A stretch of DNA of 64,000 nt from Verrucomicrobiota bacterium JB022. GTDB lineage: Bacteria; Verrucomicrobiota; Verrucomicrobiia; Opitutales; Oceanipulchritudinaceae. The translations under genes were made by a program, and so were the position numbers. The notes under the pieces were generated by a model. That model was not told where the DNA came from. It saw only the letters and a program-made list of their open reading frames with translations, and made no database searches. The stretch is taken from contig JAUTCQ010000009.1 in assembly GCA_030673845.1 (NCBI GenBank), positions 186,001-250,000 of the forward strand. Reading direction: 5' to 3'. Shown in pieces: positions 42,998 to 51,291 of the stretch (position 1 is the stretch's first letter; each line of letters opens with the position of its first letter).

Positions 42998-43969
42998 ATG
43001 AAAAATCAACAAATCTTCGCCCTGACCACGACCATGCTGCTGGCCGGAGGACTCTTTGCCCAATCCAACTTCGACAATGCCCGCCAAAAGGGCCACAGCA
43101 CTCCCATTTACCGCGCCTACCAGCAGGAACAAGCGCCGATGCAGGCCAGCATGCCCCAGGAAGGCATGGAAGTCGCCGCTCGCGATTATGATCCGCAACT
43201 GGGCGCCGAAGTCTACGGCCCCGATGGCAAGATGCTGGGCCGCGTGACTCAGGTCCATCGCGACGCCAACAGCGATACGATGGCCTACGAAGTCGCGGCC
43301 ATCACGCCGGAAAACACGCTCGGCGACTCGATCCGCGTCGACGCCCGCGATGTGGAATTCCACGACGAAGGCATCGCCGCCTACGCCACGGTGACCCCGG
43401 GTGTCCACGACCAACTGGCCGCCCTGCCCGCCAACCAAGGGGATACGCGTTATCTGCCCAACGAGGCGCTTGTCTCCAACGAGGCAACGGCCCCGGCGAC
43501 CACCGCGCAGGACTTCCCGCGTGAACGCACCACCAGCGTGGCCATGAACGAGAGCAACTTGACGCAGGAACAGCTGATCGAGCGCTCCATGGCCTTGCGC
43601 CCGAATGAAGCCCGCCGGATCCAATCGCGCCACAACGGCGTCGGCCTCTTCCGTAACAACGAAGTGGTGGCCGCGCTGAATGAAGGCCAGACGACCCGCA
43701 CGTATTTCGAAACCGCTTCGCCGGCTGACGATGCCACCTCCGGCACCGTTACCACCGCCGAGCCCTTGGGCCTGAAGGATGCGTTGCATCAGCAACTCAG
43801 CAGCAGCCCGGAAGCTCAGGACGATCTGCGCCAAGTCCAGATCAACCGTGATGGCAATGTGATCGTGCTGGAAGGCCAAGTGTCTTCCCAGGAGAGCAAG
43901 CAAGCCATCGAGCAGGCTCTGCGGAACTCCACCGCGATGCAGATTCGCAACGAATTGGAAGTTGAATAG
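42998..43969 (+). CDS. PRC-barrel and BON domain exported protein
   Basis: The 323-residue product starts M-K-N-Q-Q-I-F-A-L-T-T-T-M-L-L-A-G-G-L-F-A-Q, a signal peptide. A PRC-barrel segment (about 60-130: L-G-A-E-V-Y-G-P-D-G-K-M-L-G-R-V) is followed by a low-complexity middle. The C-terminal BON domain (about 260-323) has L-S-S-S-P-E-A-Q, then I-N-R-D-G-N-V-I-V-L-E-G-Q-V-S-S-Q-E. BON domains bind phospholipid or periplasmic partners, and such proteins are often stress-induced. The frame upstream of 42998 lacks a signal peptide. A strong hairpin follows the gene. Confidence 0.8.
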   Translation: MKNQQIFALTTTMLLAGGLFAQSNFDNARQKGHSTPIYRAYQQEQAPMQASMPQEGMEVAARDYDPQLGAEVYGPDGKMLGRVTQVHRDANSDTMAYEVAAITPENTLGDSIRVDARDVEFHDEGIAAYATVTPGVHDQLAALPANQGDTRYLPNEALVSNEATAPATTAQDFPRERTTSVAMNESNLTQEQLIERSMALRPNEARRIQSRHNGVGLFRNNEVVAALNEGQTTRTYFETASPADDATSGTVTTAEPLGLKDALHQQLSSSPEAQDDLRQVQINRDGNVIVLEGQVSSQESKQAIEQALRNSTAMQIRNELEVE

Positions 43970-44005
43970 ACAGCAGTAGCTTAGAAGCAGTTGAATAGAG
44001 GTGTC

Positions 44006-44038
44006 GAAGGCCGTTCCCCCGAGGAACGGCCTTCTTGT
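44006..44038. terminator. Intrinsic terminator between convergent genes
   Basis: GAAGGCCGTTCC and GGAACGGCCTTC form a perfect 12-base stem with a 5-base loop, followed by TTGTT. It lies between the PRC/BON gene and the MFS gene. Confidence 0.85.
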
Positions 44039-44046
44039 TATCTGCT

Positions 44047-45270
44047 TCAGGAAGGGAGTTTCTTGCGCAGCGGCAGGAAGAGGAGGGACGAGATGAGAAT
44101 CAGCGCACTACTCGTCCAGGCGGCGGCCGATGGTTGCGCCCAGGCGAGGATACCAAAGCCGAGGAAGGGGGCGAAGGTCGAGCGCAAGCCAGTAAAGCCG
44201 CCGTGGATGCTCATGTAGGCTCCGACGAGGTGAGGCGGAGCGACCTTCGTCACCCAGATCTGCCACAGGATCCCGCCGCCGCCCGTCGCGATCCCGAAAA
44301 ACAGCGAGCCGATGACCAGTTGCCACATCTCCTGCGCATGGAAGAAGATGAGGATGTAGGCCATGAAGCTGAGATTGACCGCAATCCGCGTGTAAATGAG
44401 ATCGAAGCGGTCGAAGAGGTATCCCCAGACGAAGGTCGAGAGGATGCGGAATACCGCGACGTAAGTGACCAGCAGGAGGCTGATCTCGGTATTGGAGAGC
44501 TGGAGGCCGTAAGCGGGATTGGCGAGGTATTCGGCCCGCAGGGGCAGCATCATGAGGTTGCCCAGCCCCATGAACATCCAGCCGATCAGCATCTGGCGAA
44601 AGATCGTGTCTTTGCGGACCAGCTCAAGGTGCTCCAGCGGGTTGCGAACGCGCGGCGCGGCATCGCGGCTCGAGGGGATTCGCCAGAAGGCAAAGGCGCC
44701 CGCCCAGGCGACAGCGGCCGAAATCAGCAATACGATGCGATAGTAGTCGAGGTTGGCATCGAGCAGCCAGCCGAAGATAGTGGCGGCCCCCACGCCGGAG
44801 AGCGCAAGCATGAGGTTGCTCATCGCGAGGCGCTTGCCCCGCTGGCTGGCCGGGTAATTATCCGACAGCAGCTGCGTGATCAGCGGCACGTTTTGCGCCA
44901 TGAGGAACTGCGCGCACAGCACCACGATCACATACGTCTGGATCGTCGGCATCATGGCCGAGAGCGCCAAAGCCGCGCCCGTCAACAGCCAGCAAAGCGC
45001 CGCGAGCGAAGAGGGCCGCAGCGGCAGGCGCCCGAGCAGGGGCATGATAAAAGGCCCGAACAGCAGCCCGAGCCCCCACCCCGCCGCCACAAAGGGCTTG
45101 AGCATTTCGCTGGCGTGAAAGACGCGGATGGCGATGACGAGCGCAAAGGCTTGCTGCACGCTTTCGAGCACGCCTTGGCTCGCCCCGCGCAACATGTCCC
45201 AGCGAAACGTCTGCCGGACGATCTCGGGCGCCGGCTCGACCGGCGGCCCCAGCGTCGCCGTCTTGCTCAC
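44047..45270 (-). CDS. MFS-type membrane transporter
   Basis: The 407-residue product has about 12 hydrophobic helices with long loops between the halves, and an inter-half charged segment (R-I-P-S-S-R-D-A-A-P-R-V-R-N-P). The start is a GTG whose G is also the last base of the preceding nadA stop (TAGTG), so translation is probably coupled. No substrate signature was recognised. Coupling to quinolinate synthase hints at a pyridine or related metabolite, but that is only positional. Confidence 0.8.
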   Translation of the reverse strand: MSKTATLGPPVEPAPEIVRQTFRWDMLRGASQGVLESVQQAFALVIAIRVFHASEMLKPFVAAGWGLGLLFGPFIMPLLGRLPLRPSSLAALCWLLTGAALALSAMMPTIQTYVIVVLCAQFLMAQNVPLITQLLSDNYPASQRGKRLAMSNLMLALSGVGAATIFGWLLDANLDYYRIVLLISAAVAWAGAFAFWRIPSSRDAAPRVRNPLEHLELVRKDTIFRQMLIGWMFMGLGNLMMLPLRAEYLANPAYGLQLSNTEISLLLVTYVAVFRILSTFVWGYLFDRFDLIYTRIAVNLSFMAYILIFFHAQEMWQLVIGSLFFGIATGGGGILWQIWVTKVAPPHLVGAYMSIHGGFTGLRSTFAPFLGFGILAWAQPSAAAWTSSALILISSLLFLPLRKKLPS

Positions 45271-46256
45271 TAACGCTTACTCCACTCGAGCATGCGCCGG
45301 ATGGGCAGCTCGGCCCGTTGGCGCACGCTTTCTTCCATCTCGATGCGCGGCTCGAGGTTGAGCAGCGCATCGCGGACTTTTTCGAGCGTGTTCATCTTCA
45401 TGTAGCGGCAGTTATTGCAAGCACAGGTATCGGTGGGCCCGGCGATGAAGGTCTTGTGCGGGATCTCGCGCTGCAGGCGGTGGATCATGCCCGACTCCGT
45501 CACCACGATGATGCGTTCGGCCGGGGTCGCCTTGCAAAACTGGACCATCTTTTCGGTCGAGCACACCTCGTCGGCCAGGTCACGCACGGCTTGGGTGCAC
45601 TCCGGGTGGGCCACGACGGGGGCGTCGGGGAACTGGCTGCGCACCTTTTCGATCGCGCGAGTGGTAAAGAGCACGTGGGCGTAGCACGAGCCTGGCCACA
45701 GGCGCATCTGGCGGCCCGTTTGACGCGAGACCCAGGCGCCGAGGTTCTGGTCGGGCACAAAGAGGATCTCCCGGTCGGCGGGGATTTGCTCGACGATCTT
45801 GACCGCGTTGCCGCTGGTGACGATGACGTCGGCGAGGGCCTTCACGGCCGCCGAGCAGTTGATGTAGGCGACGGTGTAGAGGCCTGGGTTGGCGTCCTGA
45901 TAAGCCTTCAGCTTTTCAGGCGGGCACGAATCGCTCAGCGAGCAACCGGCCTCGGCGTCGGGCAGGATCACGGTGCGCTGTGGGTTCACGATCTTGGCCG
46001 TTTCGGCCATGAAGTGGACGCCACAGAAGAGGATCACGTCGGCATCGGCGTTGGCGGCTTCATAAGCCAGCCCGAGCGAGTCGCCCAGGTAGTCGGCAAT
46101 CCGCTGGATCGGCTCGATCTGGTAATTGTGGGCCAGAATGACCGCGTTGCGCTGACGCTTGAGCTCCAGAATCTCCTCCTGCAGCGGCGACAAGGGCGCC
46201 GGCTCCGTAATCGGAGGATAGATCTGCGGCTCATAATTGAGGGTGCCAAGGGCCAT
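45270..46256 (-). CDS. nadA: Quinolinate synthase
   Basis: The 328-residue Fe-S enzyme condenses iminoaspartate with dihydroxyacetone phosphate to quinolinate in NAD synthesis. Recognised blocks are V-I-L-A-H-N-Y-Q, I-L-F-C-G-V-H-F-M-A-E-T-A-K, Y-I-N-C-S-A-A-V-K-A, V-P-D-Q-N-L-G, and T-D-T-C-A-C-N-N-C-R-Y-M-K near the end. Cys residues for the 4Fe-4S cluster are present. The ATG at 46256 (M-A-L-G-T-L-N-Y-E) is chosen over the longer frame to 46346. nadD lies at 61974, on the same strand but far away. Confidence 0.95.
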   Translation of the reverse strand: MALGTLNYEPQIYPPITEPAPLSPLQEEILELKRQRNAVILAHNYQIEPIQRIADYLGDSLGLAYEAANADADVILFCGVHFMAETAKIVNPQRTVILPDAEAGCSLSDSCPPEKLKAYQDANPGLYTVAYINCSAAVKALADVIVTSGNAVKIVEQIPADREILFVPDQNLGAWVSRQTGRQMRLWPGSCYAHVLFTTRAIEKVRSQFPDAPVVAHPECTQAVRDLADEVCSTEKMVQFCKATPAERIIVVTESGMIHRLQREIPHKTFIAGPTDTCACNNCRYMKMNTLEKVRDALLNLEPRIEMEESVRQRAELPIRRMLEWSKR

Positions 46257-46509
46257 GATCCAGACAAGGTAGTCCACCCCCTTACGCGGTGCAAGCCCAG
46301 AGAAAAGCCCAAGCACCCGACCTTGGCGAAAAGTTGCGGCTCCCACACGCCATGAGCATTTGCTTGTACTAGATCAAGTTATGATCGCCGTTTAACAGCT
46401 GAAAGTGATGTTTAACATAACCGCGTTTAAATTGAATTGCAACGCATACTGCATTCCGATCAGAATCAAGGTCCAAACCTACCCCTTAACCCACAACTCC
46501 TCCTTATCT

Positions 46510-47193
46510 ATGGGACCTAATTGTTACATCGGGCAAATCGGCCTCTATGCCGGAGTGCAGTATATTCCAGATGGCTGGATGCCGTGCAACGGACAAGTGC
46601 TGCAAATAGCGCAATACCAAGCCCTTTTCGCAGTCATAGGCTTTACCTATGGCCCTCCCGGCTCCACGCAATTCTACCTGCCAGATCTGCGCGGGCGCGC
46701 ACCCTACCATTTTGTCCCCCGCCCGGGATCTTACCTCAACTTCAATCAGGGTATGACTGTGGGGGTGGAAAGCGTGATGCTGAACATAACGCAACTGCCG
46801 CGCCACACCCACGCAGCGGTGGTCAACACGAGCGCATTGACGGCGCAAACCGGGCAGATCTCCGCCAGCGCCACCACTACGAGCAAGCTGTTCGTAAGCG
46901 ATCAGGATGCCACCCACACGACTGCAGCGGCAGGCGACAGCCTGGGCACCACCGTGGTCAATGGGACTCGTTGCCAGACTTACAACACCAATGCACCCAA
47001 CGTGGAGCTCAACAGTGCTTCCGTGACCTCGACCACTAACGTCTACCTGCACGACGTGGACGTCCTGGGAACGGTAGCGGTCCAGAATGGAAATGCCGGG
47101 GGCAACCCAGTTGCGCCGCACAGCAACATGCAGCCTTCGCTCCCGCTCGTCTTCGCGATCTGCTACGACGGCATATACCCCGCGCGCCCTTAG
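46510..47193 (+). CDS. Tail-collar/microcystin-dependent-like protein, first of three
   Basis: The 227-residue product belongs to the phage tail-collar (MdpB-like) group: G-P-N-C-Y-I-G-Q-I-G-L-Y-A-G, W-M-P-C-N-G-Q-V-L, Y-L-P-D-L-R-G-R-A-P, then L-P-R-H-T-H. The Cys-Asn-Gly/D-L-R-G pattern is typical of short tail-fibre proteins and of tandem bacterial relatives. It has no signal peptide. It is the first of three paralogues on the plus strand, spaced 47 and 54 bases apart. The frame upstream to 46405 is not used. The role of such bacterial proteins is not established. Confidence 0.82.
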   Translation: MGPNCYIGQIGLYAGVQYIPDGWMPCNGQVLQIAQYQALFAVIGFTYGPPGSTQFYLPDLRGRAPYHFVPRPGSYLNFNQGMTVGVESVMLNITQLPRHTHAAVVNTSALTAQTGQISASATTTSKLFVSDQDATHTTAAAGDSLGTTVVNGTRCQTYNTNAPNVELNSASVTSTTNVYLHDVDVLGTVAVQNGNAGGNPVAPHSNMQPSLPLVFAICYDGIYPARP

Positions 47194-47240
47194 CCGCCCA
47201 TCCAGACACAACCACTCTTTTACCTCAAAACTTTTTCATT

Positions 47241-47954
47241 ATGGGACCTGATAGCTATATCGGCAATATTGCCATTTTCGGAGGCCCTTACAACCCCGCC
47301 AACTGGGCAACATGCGACGGTACGTTACTGAGCATCGCAGGCAACGAAGCCCTCTACTCGATCATCGGCACCATGTATGGCGGCGATGGACGCACCAACT
47401 TTGCGTTACCCGATCTACGCGGGCGAGTCCCCCTGCATCGCGATTCTCGCCCCGGTACCTTTTACAGCTTTCTACAGTCGATGATGGGAGGACAGGAGAT
47501 CGTCTCTCTAACGATCCCCCAGATGCCCGCCCACACCCACGCCGTCACCTCAACCGTAAGCCCTCTGGTAGCTCAGAGCAGTCTGGCGCTGGTGGGAACC
47601 TCCACCACCAGCGTGCTGAACGTGAGCGACCAGAATGCCACTCAGCCTACGGCCACCGCCGGCAGCAGCCTTGGCACCACCGTGTTGCCGGGCTCGCGCT
47701 CCAATACGCCCTGCAATACCTACAACAATCTGACGCCCAACGTAGAGCTCAACAGCGCCAGCATTACATCCACCACCAGCGTCACCCTGAAGAACGTCGG
47801 GGTCACCGGCACGGTCAACATCGTCAATTCGCTGGCGGGCGGTGATCCGAACCTGCCGGAAGGGCAATCCAGCCCCCACGCCAATATTCAGCCCTGCATG
47901 GCGCTCCGGTTCCTCATCTGCACAAATGGGCTTTACCCGGTGCGGCCCTCGTAA
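47241..47954 (+). CDS. Tail-collar/microcystin-dependent-like protein, second of three
   Basis: The 237-residue product opens M-G-P-D-S-Y-I-G-N-I-A-I-F-G-G-P-Y-N-P-A-N-W and has F-A-L-P-D-L-R-G-R-V-P and I-P-Q-M-P-A-H-T-H. The His in Q-M-P-A-H-T-H is conserved in all three paralogues. It carries an insert V-L-P-G-S-R-S-N-T-P-C and a longer end than the other two. It should be a trimeric, beta-rich fibre-tip-like protein. The leader before the ATG is T/C-rich and lacks a ribosome site. Confidence 0.82.
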   Translation: MGPDSYIGNIAIFGGPYNPANWATCDGTLLSIAGNEALYSIIGTMYGGDGRTNFALPDLRGRVPLHRDSRPGTFYSFLQSMMGGQEIVSLTIPQMPAHTHAVTSTVSPLVAQSSLALVGTSTTSVLNVSDQNATQPTATAGSSLGTTVLPGSRSNTPCNTYNNLTPNVELNSASITSTTSVTLKNVGVTGTVNIVNSLAGGDPNLPEGQSSPHANIQPCMALRFLICTNGLYPVRPS

Positions 47955-48008
47955 TCCGCACATATCTACTCAAGAAAATCAGCCTTTTCACTTTTTCTAT
48001 TTTTCCCT

Positions 48009-48698
48009 ATGGACGACGAAAATTACATTGGCAGCGTAGAGATTTTTGCCGGCAACTACGCTCCTTCCGGTTGGATGTTCTGCGATGGCACTGCGCTGCT
48101 GGTCAGCCAATACCAAGCTCTTTTCAGCCTGATCGGCACGACCTACGGCGGCAACGGCCAGCCCTATTTCAACCTCCCGGACCTCCGCGCCAACATCCCC
48201 ATCCATACAGGGCAAATGCCCGGCTCCGCCATCTACCACCAAATTGGGCAGGCGGTGGGCTCACAGACGGTAGCGATCCAGTCAAACCAGATGCCCATCC
48301 ACACCCATGCGGCGGTAGTGGCCAGCATGGCGCTCAAGGCCAGCACCTCCCTCGCCTTGAACAGCGCAAGCACCACGAGCAGCCTGCACGTGAGTGATCA
48401 AAACGCCACCCAACCTGCGGCAACGGCCGGAGCCAGCCTCGGCACCACCGTCATGAGCGGCGGCCGCACCACCACGGTCTGCGACACCTACAATACCAAT
48501 GCGCCCAATGTCGCGCTGAACGCGGCTTCTGTCACCTCGCAGACCTCTCTCCCACTACCGGATGTGGGCGTGACCGGAAACCTCGGCATCACGAATGCCG
48601 CGACGGGAGGAGGACCCATCGGGCATGACAACATGCAGCCCTTTCTGGCGCTCAACTTCATCATCTGCGTCAACGGCCTCTATCCGCCACGGCCTTGA
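48009..48698 (+). CDS. Tail-collar/microcystin-dependent-like protein, third of three
   Basis: The 229-residue product opens M-D-D-E-N-Y-I-G-S-V-E-I-F-A-G-N-Y-A and has F-N-L-P-D-L-R-A-N-I-P and N-Q-M-P-I-H-T-H. The D-L-R-A replaces the D-L-R-G of its neighbours. Its TGA abuts the stop of a convergent methyltransferase, with no spacer (TGATCA at the junction), so the two transcripts must overlap or end inside each other. Confidence 0.82.
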   Translation: MDDENYIGSVEIFAGNYAPSGWMFCDGTALLVSQYQALFSLIGTTYGGNGQPYFNLPDLRANIPIHTGQMPGSAIYHQIGQAVGSQTVAIQSNQMPIHTHAAVVASMALKASTSLALNSASTTSSLHVSDQNATQPAATAGASLGTTVMSGGRTTTVCDTYNTNAPNVALNAASVTSQTSLPLPDVGVTGNLGITNAATGGGPIGHDNMQPFLALNFIICVNGLYPPRP

Positions 48699-49643
48699 TC
48701 AATCTTCCCGCACTCGCCACCCCGGTAGGCGGCCGGTGATATAGTCGAGGTATAGCCGACTGGGAAAGCGGCGGAAATTGGAAAAAACGCACAGGGGATT
48801 CGTGATCAGCGACTCCCCTTCTTTCAGTTCCTCTTCACCATAGGCCTTCACCGTGGTGAAGAGGAGCAGCTCTTGCCCGGGGTGATAGCGTCGCTCGACC
48901 TCCACCGCTGTCGTGGCAGGGATGTCCTGTGCCATCGAGAGCACGCCCAGTGGCGCGCCACATGGGTGCTCTGGTCCGGCATGGGGATAGCGGTCAGGCC
49001 ATTCCGGCTCTTTTCCCTGGCTGGAAATTGCCCAGCTCAGCCGGATTTCCTCCGGGATAAAAATACCCCTCGGGGCAAGGAACTGCCGAGCGTGCCGAGT
49101 CAACGCCACTTGCGGCTCCCGCGTGAGCGCGCGGGCCATGACTTCGCAGACAATCAGGTCGTAGCCAGCCTCCGGAGCAAATTCCAGCAGGCTGCCTTCG
49201 TGCAGCCTCAAGCGGCCTGGCGGAAAATCGAGCGTATCCAGCCACCGCGCCAGCGTCCGGGCCGATTGGGGGTTGATCTCCACCAGGTCGACCTGCTCGA
49301 AGGGCAGAGGCCCCCACAGCGCCAGCAACGGCGTCAAAAGCGTTCCGTAGGGACCGGGGCCGACGTAAAGCACACGCAGGCGAGCCTTTCGCGTCAACGC
49401 ATCGCGAATGGCCGCATGGATGCCGCGGATAAACTTGCGGGTGCGGTGCACGTCGTCGATACAAGCGGCGGCTCCGCTCGGCGAGAGCGCAATGCCCTCC
49501 CGGGTTGTAATCTCGGTCGTATCCGGCGGCATTCCTGCCTCACCCGCGAAGTGCGCACGAAGGGCTTCAGCAAATGCAAACGCGTCCAGCCGGTCTTCGA
49601 GCATACCTTGGGTAACGTCTTGCAACGATCGCGTAGCCAACAT
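48699..49643 (-). CDS. SAM-dependent methyltransferase-like protein
   Basis: The 314-residue product has a Rossmann SAM motif, R-V-L-Y-V-G-P-G-P-Y-G-T-L-L-T, then Q-V-D-L-V-E-I-N-P-Q-S as the acidic ribose-binding strand, and L-I-V-C-E-V-M-A-R-A-L as motif IV. It ends with a C-terminal barrel-like part. The size and the E-V-M/E-I-N pattern resemble protein arginine methyltransferase-like enzymes, but the family is not certain. It is convergent with the third tail-collar gene and abuts it. Co-occurrence of collar genes and a methyltransferase is suggestive but untested. Confidence 0.7.
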   Translation of the reverse strand: MLATRSLQDVTQGMLEDRLDAFAFAEALRAHFAGEAGMPPDTTEITTREGIALSPSGAAACIDDVHRTRKFIRGIHAAIRDALTRKARLRVLYVGPGPYGTLLTPLLALWGPLPFEQVDLVEINPQSARTLARWLDTLDFPPGRLRLHEGSLLEFAPEAGYDLIVCEVMARALTREPQVALTRHARQFLAPRGIFIPEEIRLSWAISSQGKEPEWPDRYPHAGPEHPCGAPLGVLSMAQDIPATTAVEVERRYHPGQELLLFTTVKAYGEEELKEGESLITNPLCVFSNFRRFPSRLYLDYITGRLPGWRVRED

Positions 49644-49703
49644 GGTCAGGAGTATGCCAGCAGCCTACGGAGACGCGAGCTCTTTGGCTCATCCACAAAT
49701 CCA

Positions 49704-49733
49704 TTGACTCTCGAACGTTTTCGCTAGTATAAA
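49704..49733 (+). promoter_or_regulatory. Sigma-70 promoter of the first tandem PEP-CTERM gene
   Basis: TTGACT (49704-49709) and TATAAA (49728-49733) with an 18-base spacer. The start codon follows 50 bases later, so the leader would be about 40 bases. Both boxes are near consensus. Confidence 0.7.
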
Positions 49734-49782
49734 GGCCGTGACTTACGTGTCTTGAGTCACCCTCTCCAACCTTCCCTTACCT

Positions 49783-50382
49783 ATGAAGCGTCTCGTCCTT
49801 GCCTCGCTGGCCACCTGCGCCGCTATCTCTGCCCAGGCCGCCGTCCTGCTGGAGATCGACATCAGCAATCCCGCCGCCGTTCGCTTTACTGCCACCGGCA
49901 ACCTTGCTGCCGCCGACTCTGTTTACCCCGCCAGTATCAACGGGGGGATTACGATCGAGAATTTCTTCACCAGCTCGGTCACGATCAATCAGGATTCTCC
50001 CGTCGGCGGCACGCTGACGCCCTTCCTCAACGGCAACGCCCTCTACGATCTCTTCGGCTCCTATGAATACGCCGAAAACGTCGAGTTCGGCACCGGCAAC
50101 GACTTGAGCGTCTATTCTTCCGAGAGTTCCGAAAGCCAGATCTTCAGCACCGAGAGCATCGCCTTCGCGGGCGAAGCAGTCTTCGACTTCTCGGCCTTCA
50201 TCGAGCTGCTGCCTGCCATCGGCACCACCGGCAACATCTTCCCGGGCTACACCTTCGACGCAGAGCCCGCCGTGGGCCAATGGACCGTGGTAGGCGCCGC
50301 CATTCCCGAGCCTTCCACCTACGCAATGGGCGCTGGGCTGCTTGCCTTGGGTGCGGTTGCGTTGCGCCGTCGCAAGGCTTAA
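49783..50382 (+). CDS. PEP-CTERM secreted protein, first of a tandem pair
   Basis: The 199-residue product has a signal peptide (M-K-R-L-V-L-A-S-L-A-T-C-A-A-I-S-A-Q-A) and a C-terminal I-P-E-P-S-T-Y, hydrophobic helix and R-R-R-K-A. The mature part (V-L-L-E-I-D-I-S-N-P-A-A-V, then L-Y-D-L-F-G-S-Y-E-Y-A) is a small beta-rich protein of unknown function. It is about four-fifths identical to the next gene's product. The leader is pyrimidine-rich and has no ribosome site. Confidence 0.8.
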   Translation: MKRLVLASLATCAAISAQAAVLLEIDISNPAAVRFTATGNLAAADSVYPASINGGITIENFFTSSVTINQDSPVGGTLTPFLNGNALYDLFGSYEYAENVEFGTGNDLSVYSSESSESQIFSTESIAFAGEAVFDFSAFIELLPAIGTTGNIFPGYTFDAEPAVGQWTVVGAAIPEPSTYAMGAGLLALGAVALRRRKA

Positions 50383-50404
50383 GCTCCCCCTCCTCTTCTC
50401 TTTC

Positions 50405-50436
50405 TGGCGCAAGGGCTTGGCTCTCGCGCCTTTTTT
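50405..50436 (+). terminator. Terminator after the first tandem PEP-CTERM gene
   Basis: GGCGC and GCGCC enclose a 15-base loop followed by six T. The same CTTTCTGGCGCAAGGGCT context follows the second copy, so the duplication carried its terminator. Confidence 0.7.
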
Positions 50437-50621
50437 GTCGTGTACCCAGCCGGTGTTCCCGAAATGACGAGCGCTTAGGGTGCTCATGCCCCATGCGGCA
50501 GCCTTATCGCCCAGCATTTGCGTAGCCTATAACCGACCGGCGAATCGTTTGACCAAACGTCCGTCTTGTCGCATTGTCATGCGGTCAGCCTGAAACCTCA
50601 CTCACTACAATCGACATGCTT

Positions 50622-51227
50622 ATGGACTCACGTCTCGCCTTCACCTCCCTCGCCCTTTGCGGAGCCGCCGCCGCCGCGCATGCTGCGGTGCTGCTGGAGA
50701 TCGACATCAGCAACCCGGCCGCCGTCACCTTTACGGCCAACAACAACCTCGCCGCCGCCGATTCGATCTACGATGCCGATATCTCGGGTGGCATCACGAT
50801 CGAGAACTTCTTCACCAGTTCGGTCACAATCGCCGAAGATACGCCGGTGGGGGGCAATATGACCCCGTTCCTCAATGCCAACGCACTTTACGATCTCTTC
50901 GGCTCCTATGAGTATGCCGAGGATGTCGAGTTCGGCGTAGGCAACGACTTGAGCGTCTACTCTTCCGCGACCGGCGAATCGCAGATTTTCAGCGACGAGA
51001 GCCCCGCCTTTTCCGGCGTAGCGGTGTTCGATTTCTCGGCCTTCGCAGAGCTGCTGCCTGCCATCGGCACCACAGGCAACATCTTCCCGGGCTACACCTT
51101 CGATGCAGAGCCGGCAGTCGGCCAATGGACCGTGGTGGGCACCGTCATCCCCGAGCCTTCCACCTACGCACTGGGTGCGGGCTTACTTGCCTTGGGCGCG
51201 GTCGCGTTGCGCCGTCGCAAGGCCTAA
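50622..51227 (+). CDS. PEP-CTERM secreted protein, second of a tandem pair
   Basis: The product, about 201 residues from the ATG at 50622 (or 203 from 50616), differs from its neighbour mainly in the signal peptide and scattered mature positions. Shared blocks include E-N-F-F-T-S-S-V-T-I, Y-D-L-F-G-S-Y-E-Y-A-E and F-P-G-Y-T-F-D-A-E-P-A-V-G-Q-W. It keeps the I-P-E-P-S-T-Y end and R-R-R-K-A. The two appear to be a fairly recent tandem duplication. The function is unknown. Confidence 0.78.
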   Translation: MDSRLAFTSLALCGAAAAAHAAVLLEIDISNPAAVTFTANNNLAAADSIYDADISGGITIENFFTSSVTIAEDTPVGGNMTPFLNANALYDLFGSYEYAEDVEFGVGNDLSVYSSATGESQIFSDESPAFSGVAVFDFSAFAELLPAIGTTGNIFPGYTFDAEPAVGQWTVVGTVIPEPSTYALGAGLLALGAVALRRRKA

Positions 51228-51252
51228 GGTTTTTCCAAGCCTTCTCTTTCTG

Positions 51253-51285
51253 GCGCAAGGGCTCCAACCGCTCTTGCGCTTTTTT
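51253..51285 (+). terminator. Terminator after the second tandem PEP-CTERM gene
   Basis: GCGCAAG and CTTGCGC form the stem, followed by six T. It also lies just beyond the convergent prepilin peptidase gene's stop. Confidence 0.8.
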
Positions 51286-51291
51286 GTGCCT

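Noticed and set aside
46510-48698. Prophage
   Set aside because: Only tail-collar-like proteins are present. No integrase, portal, terminase, capsid or tape-measure genes were seen nearby.
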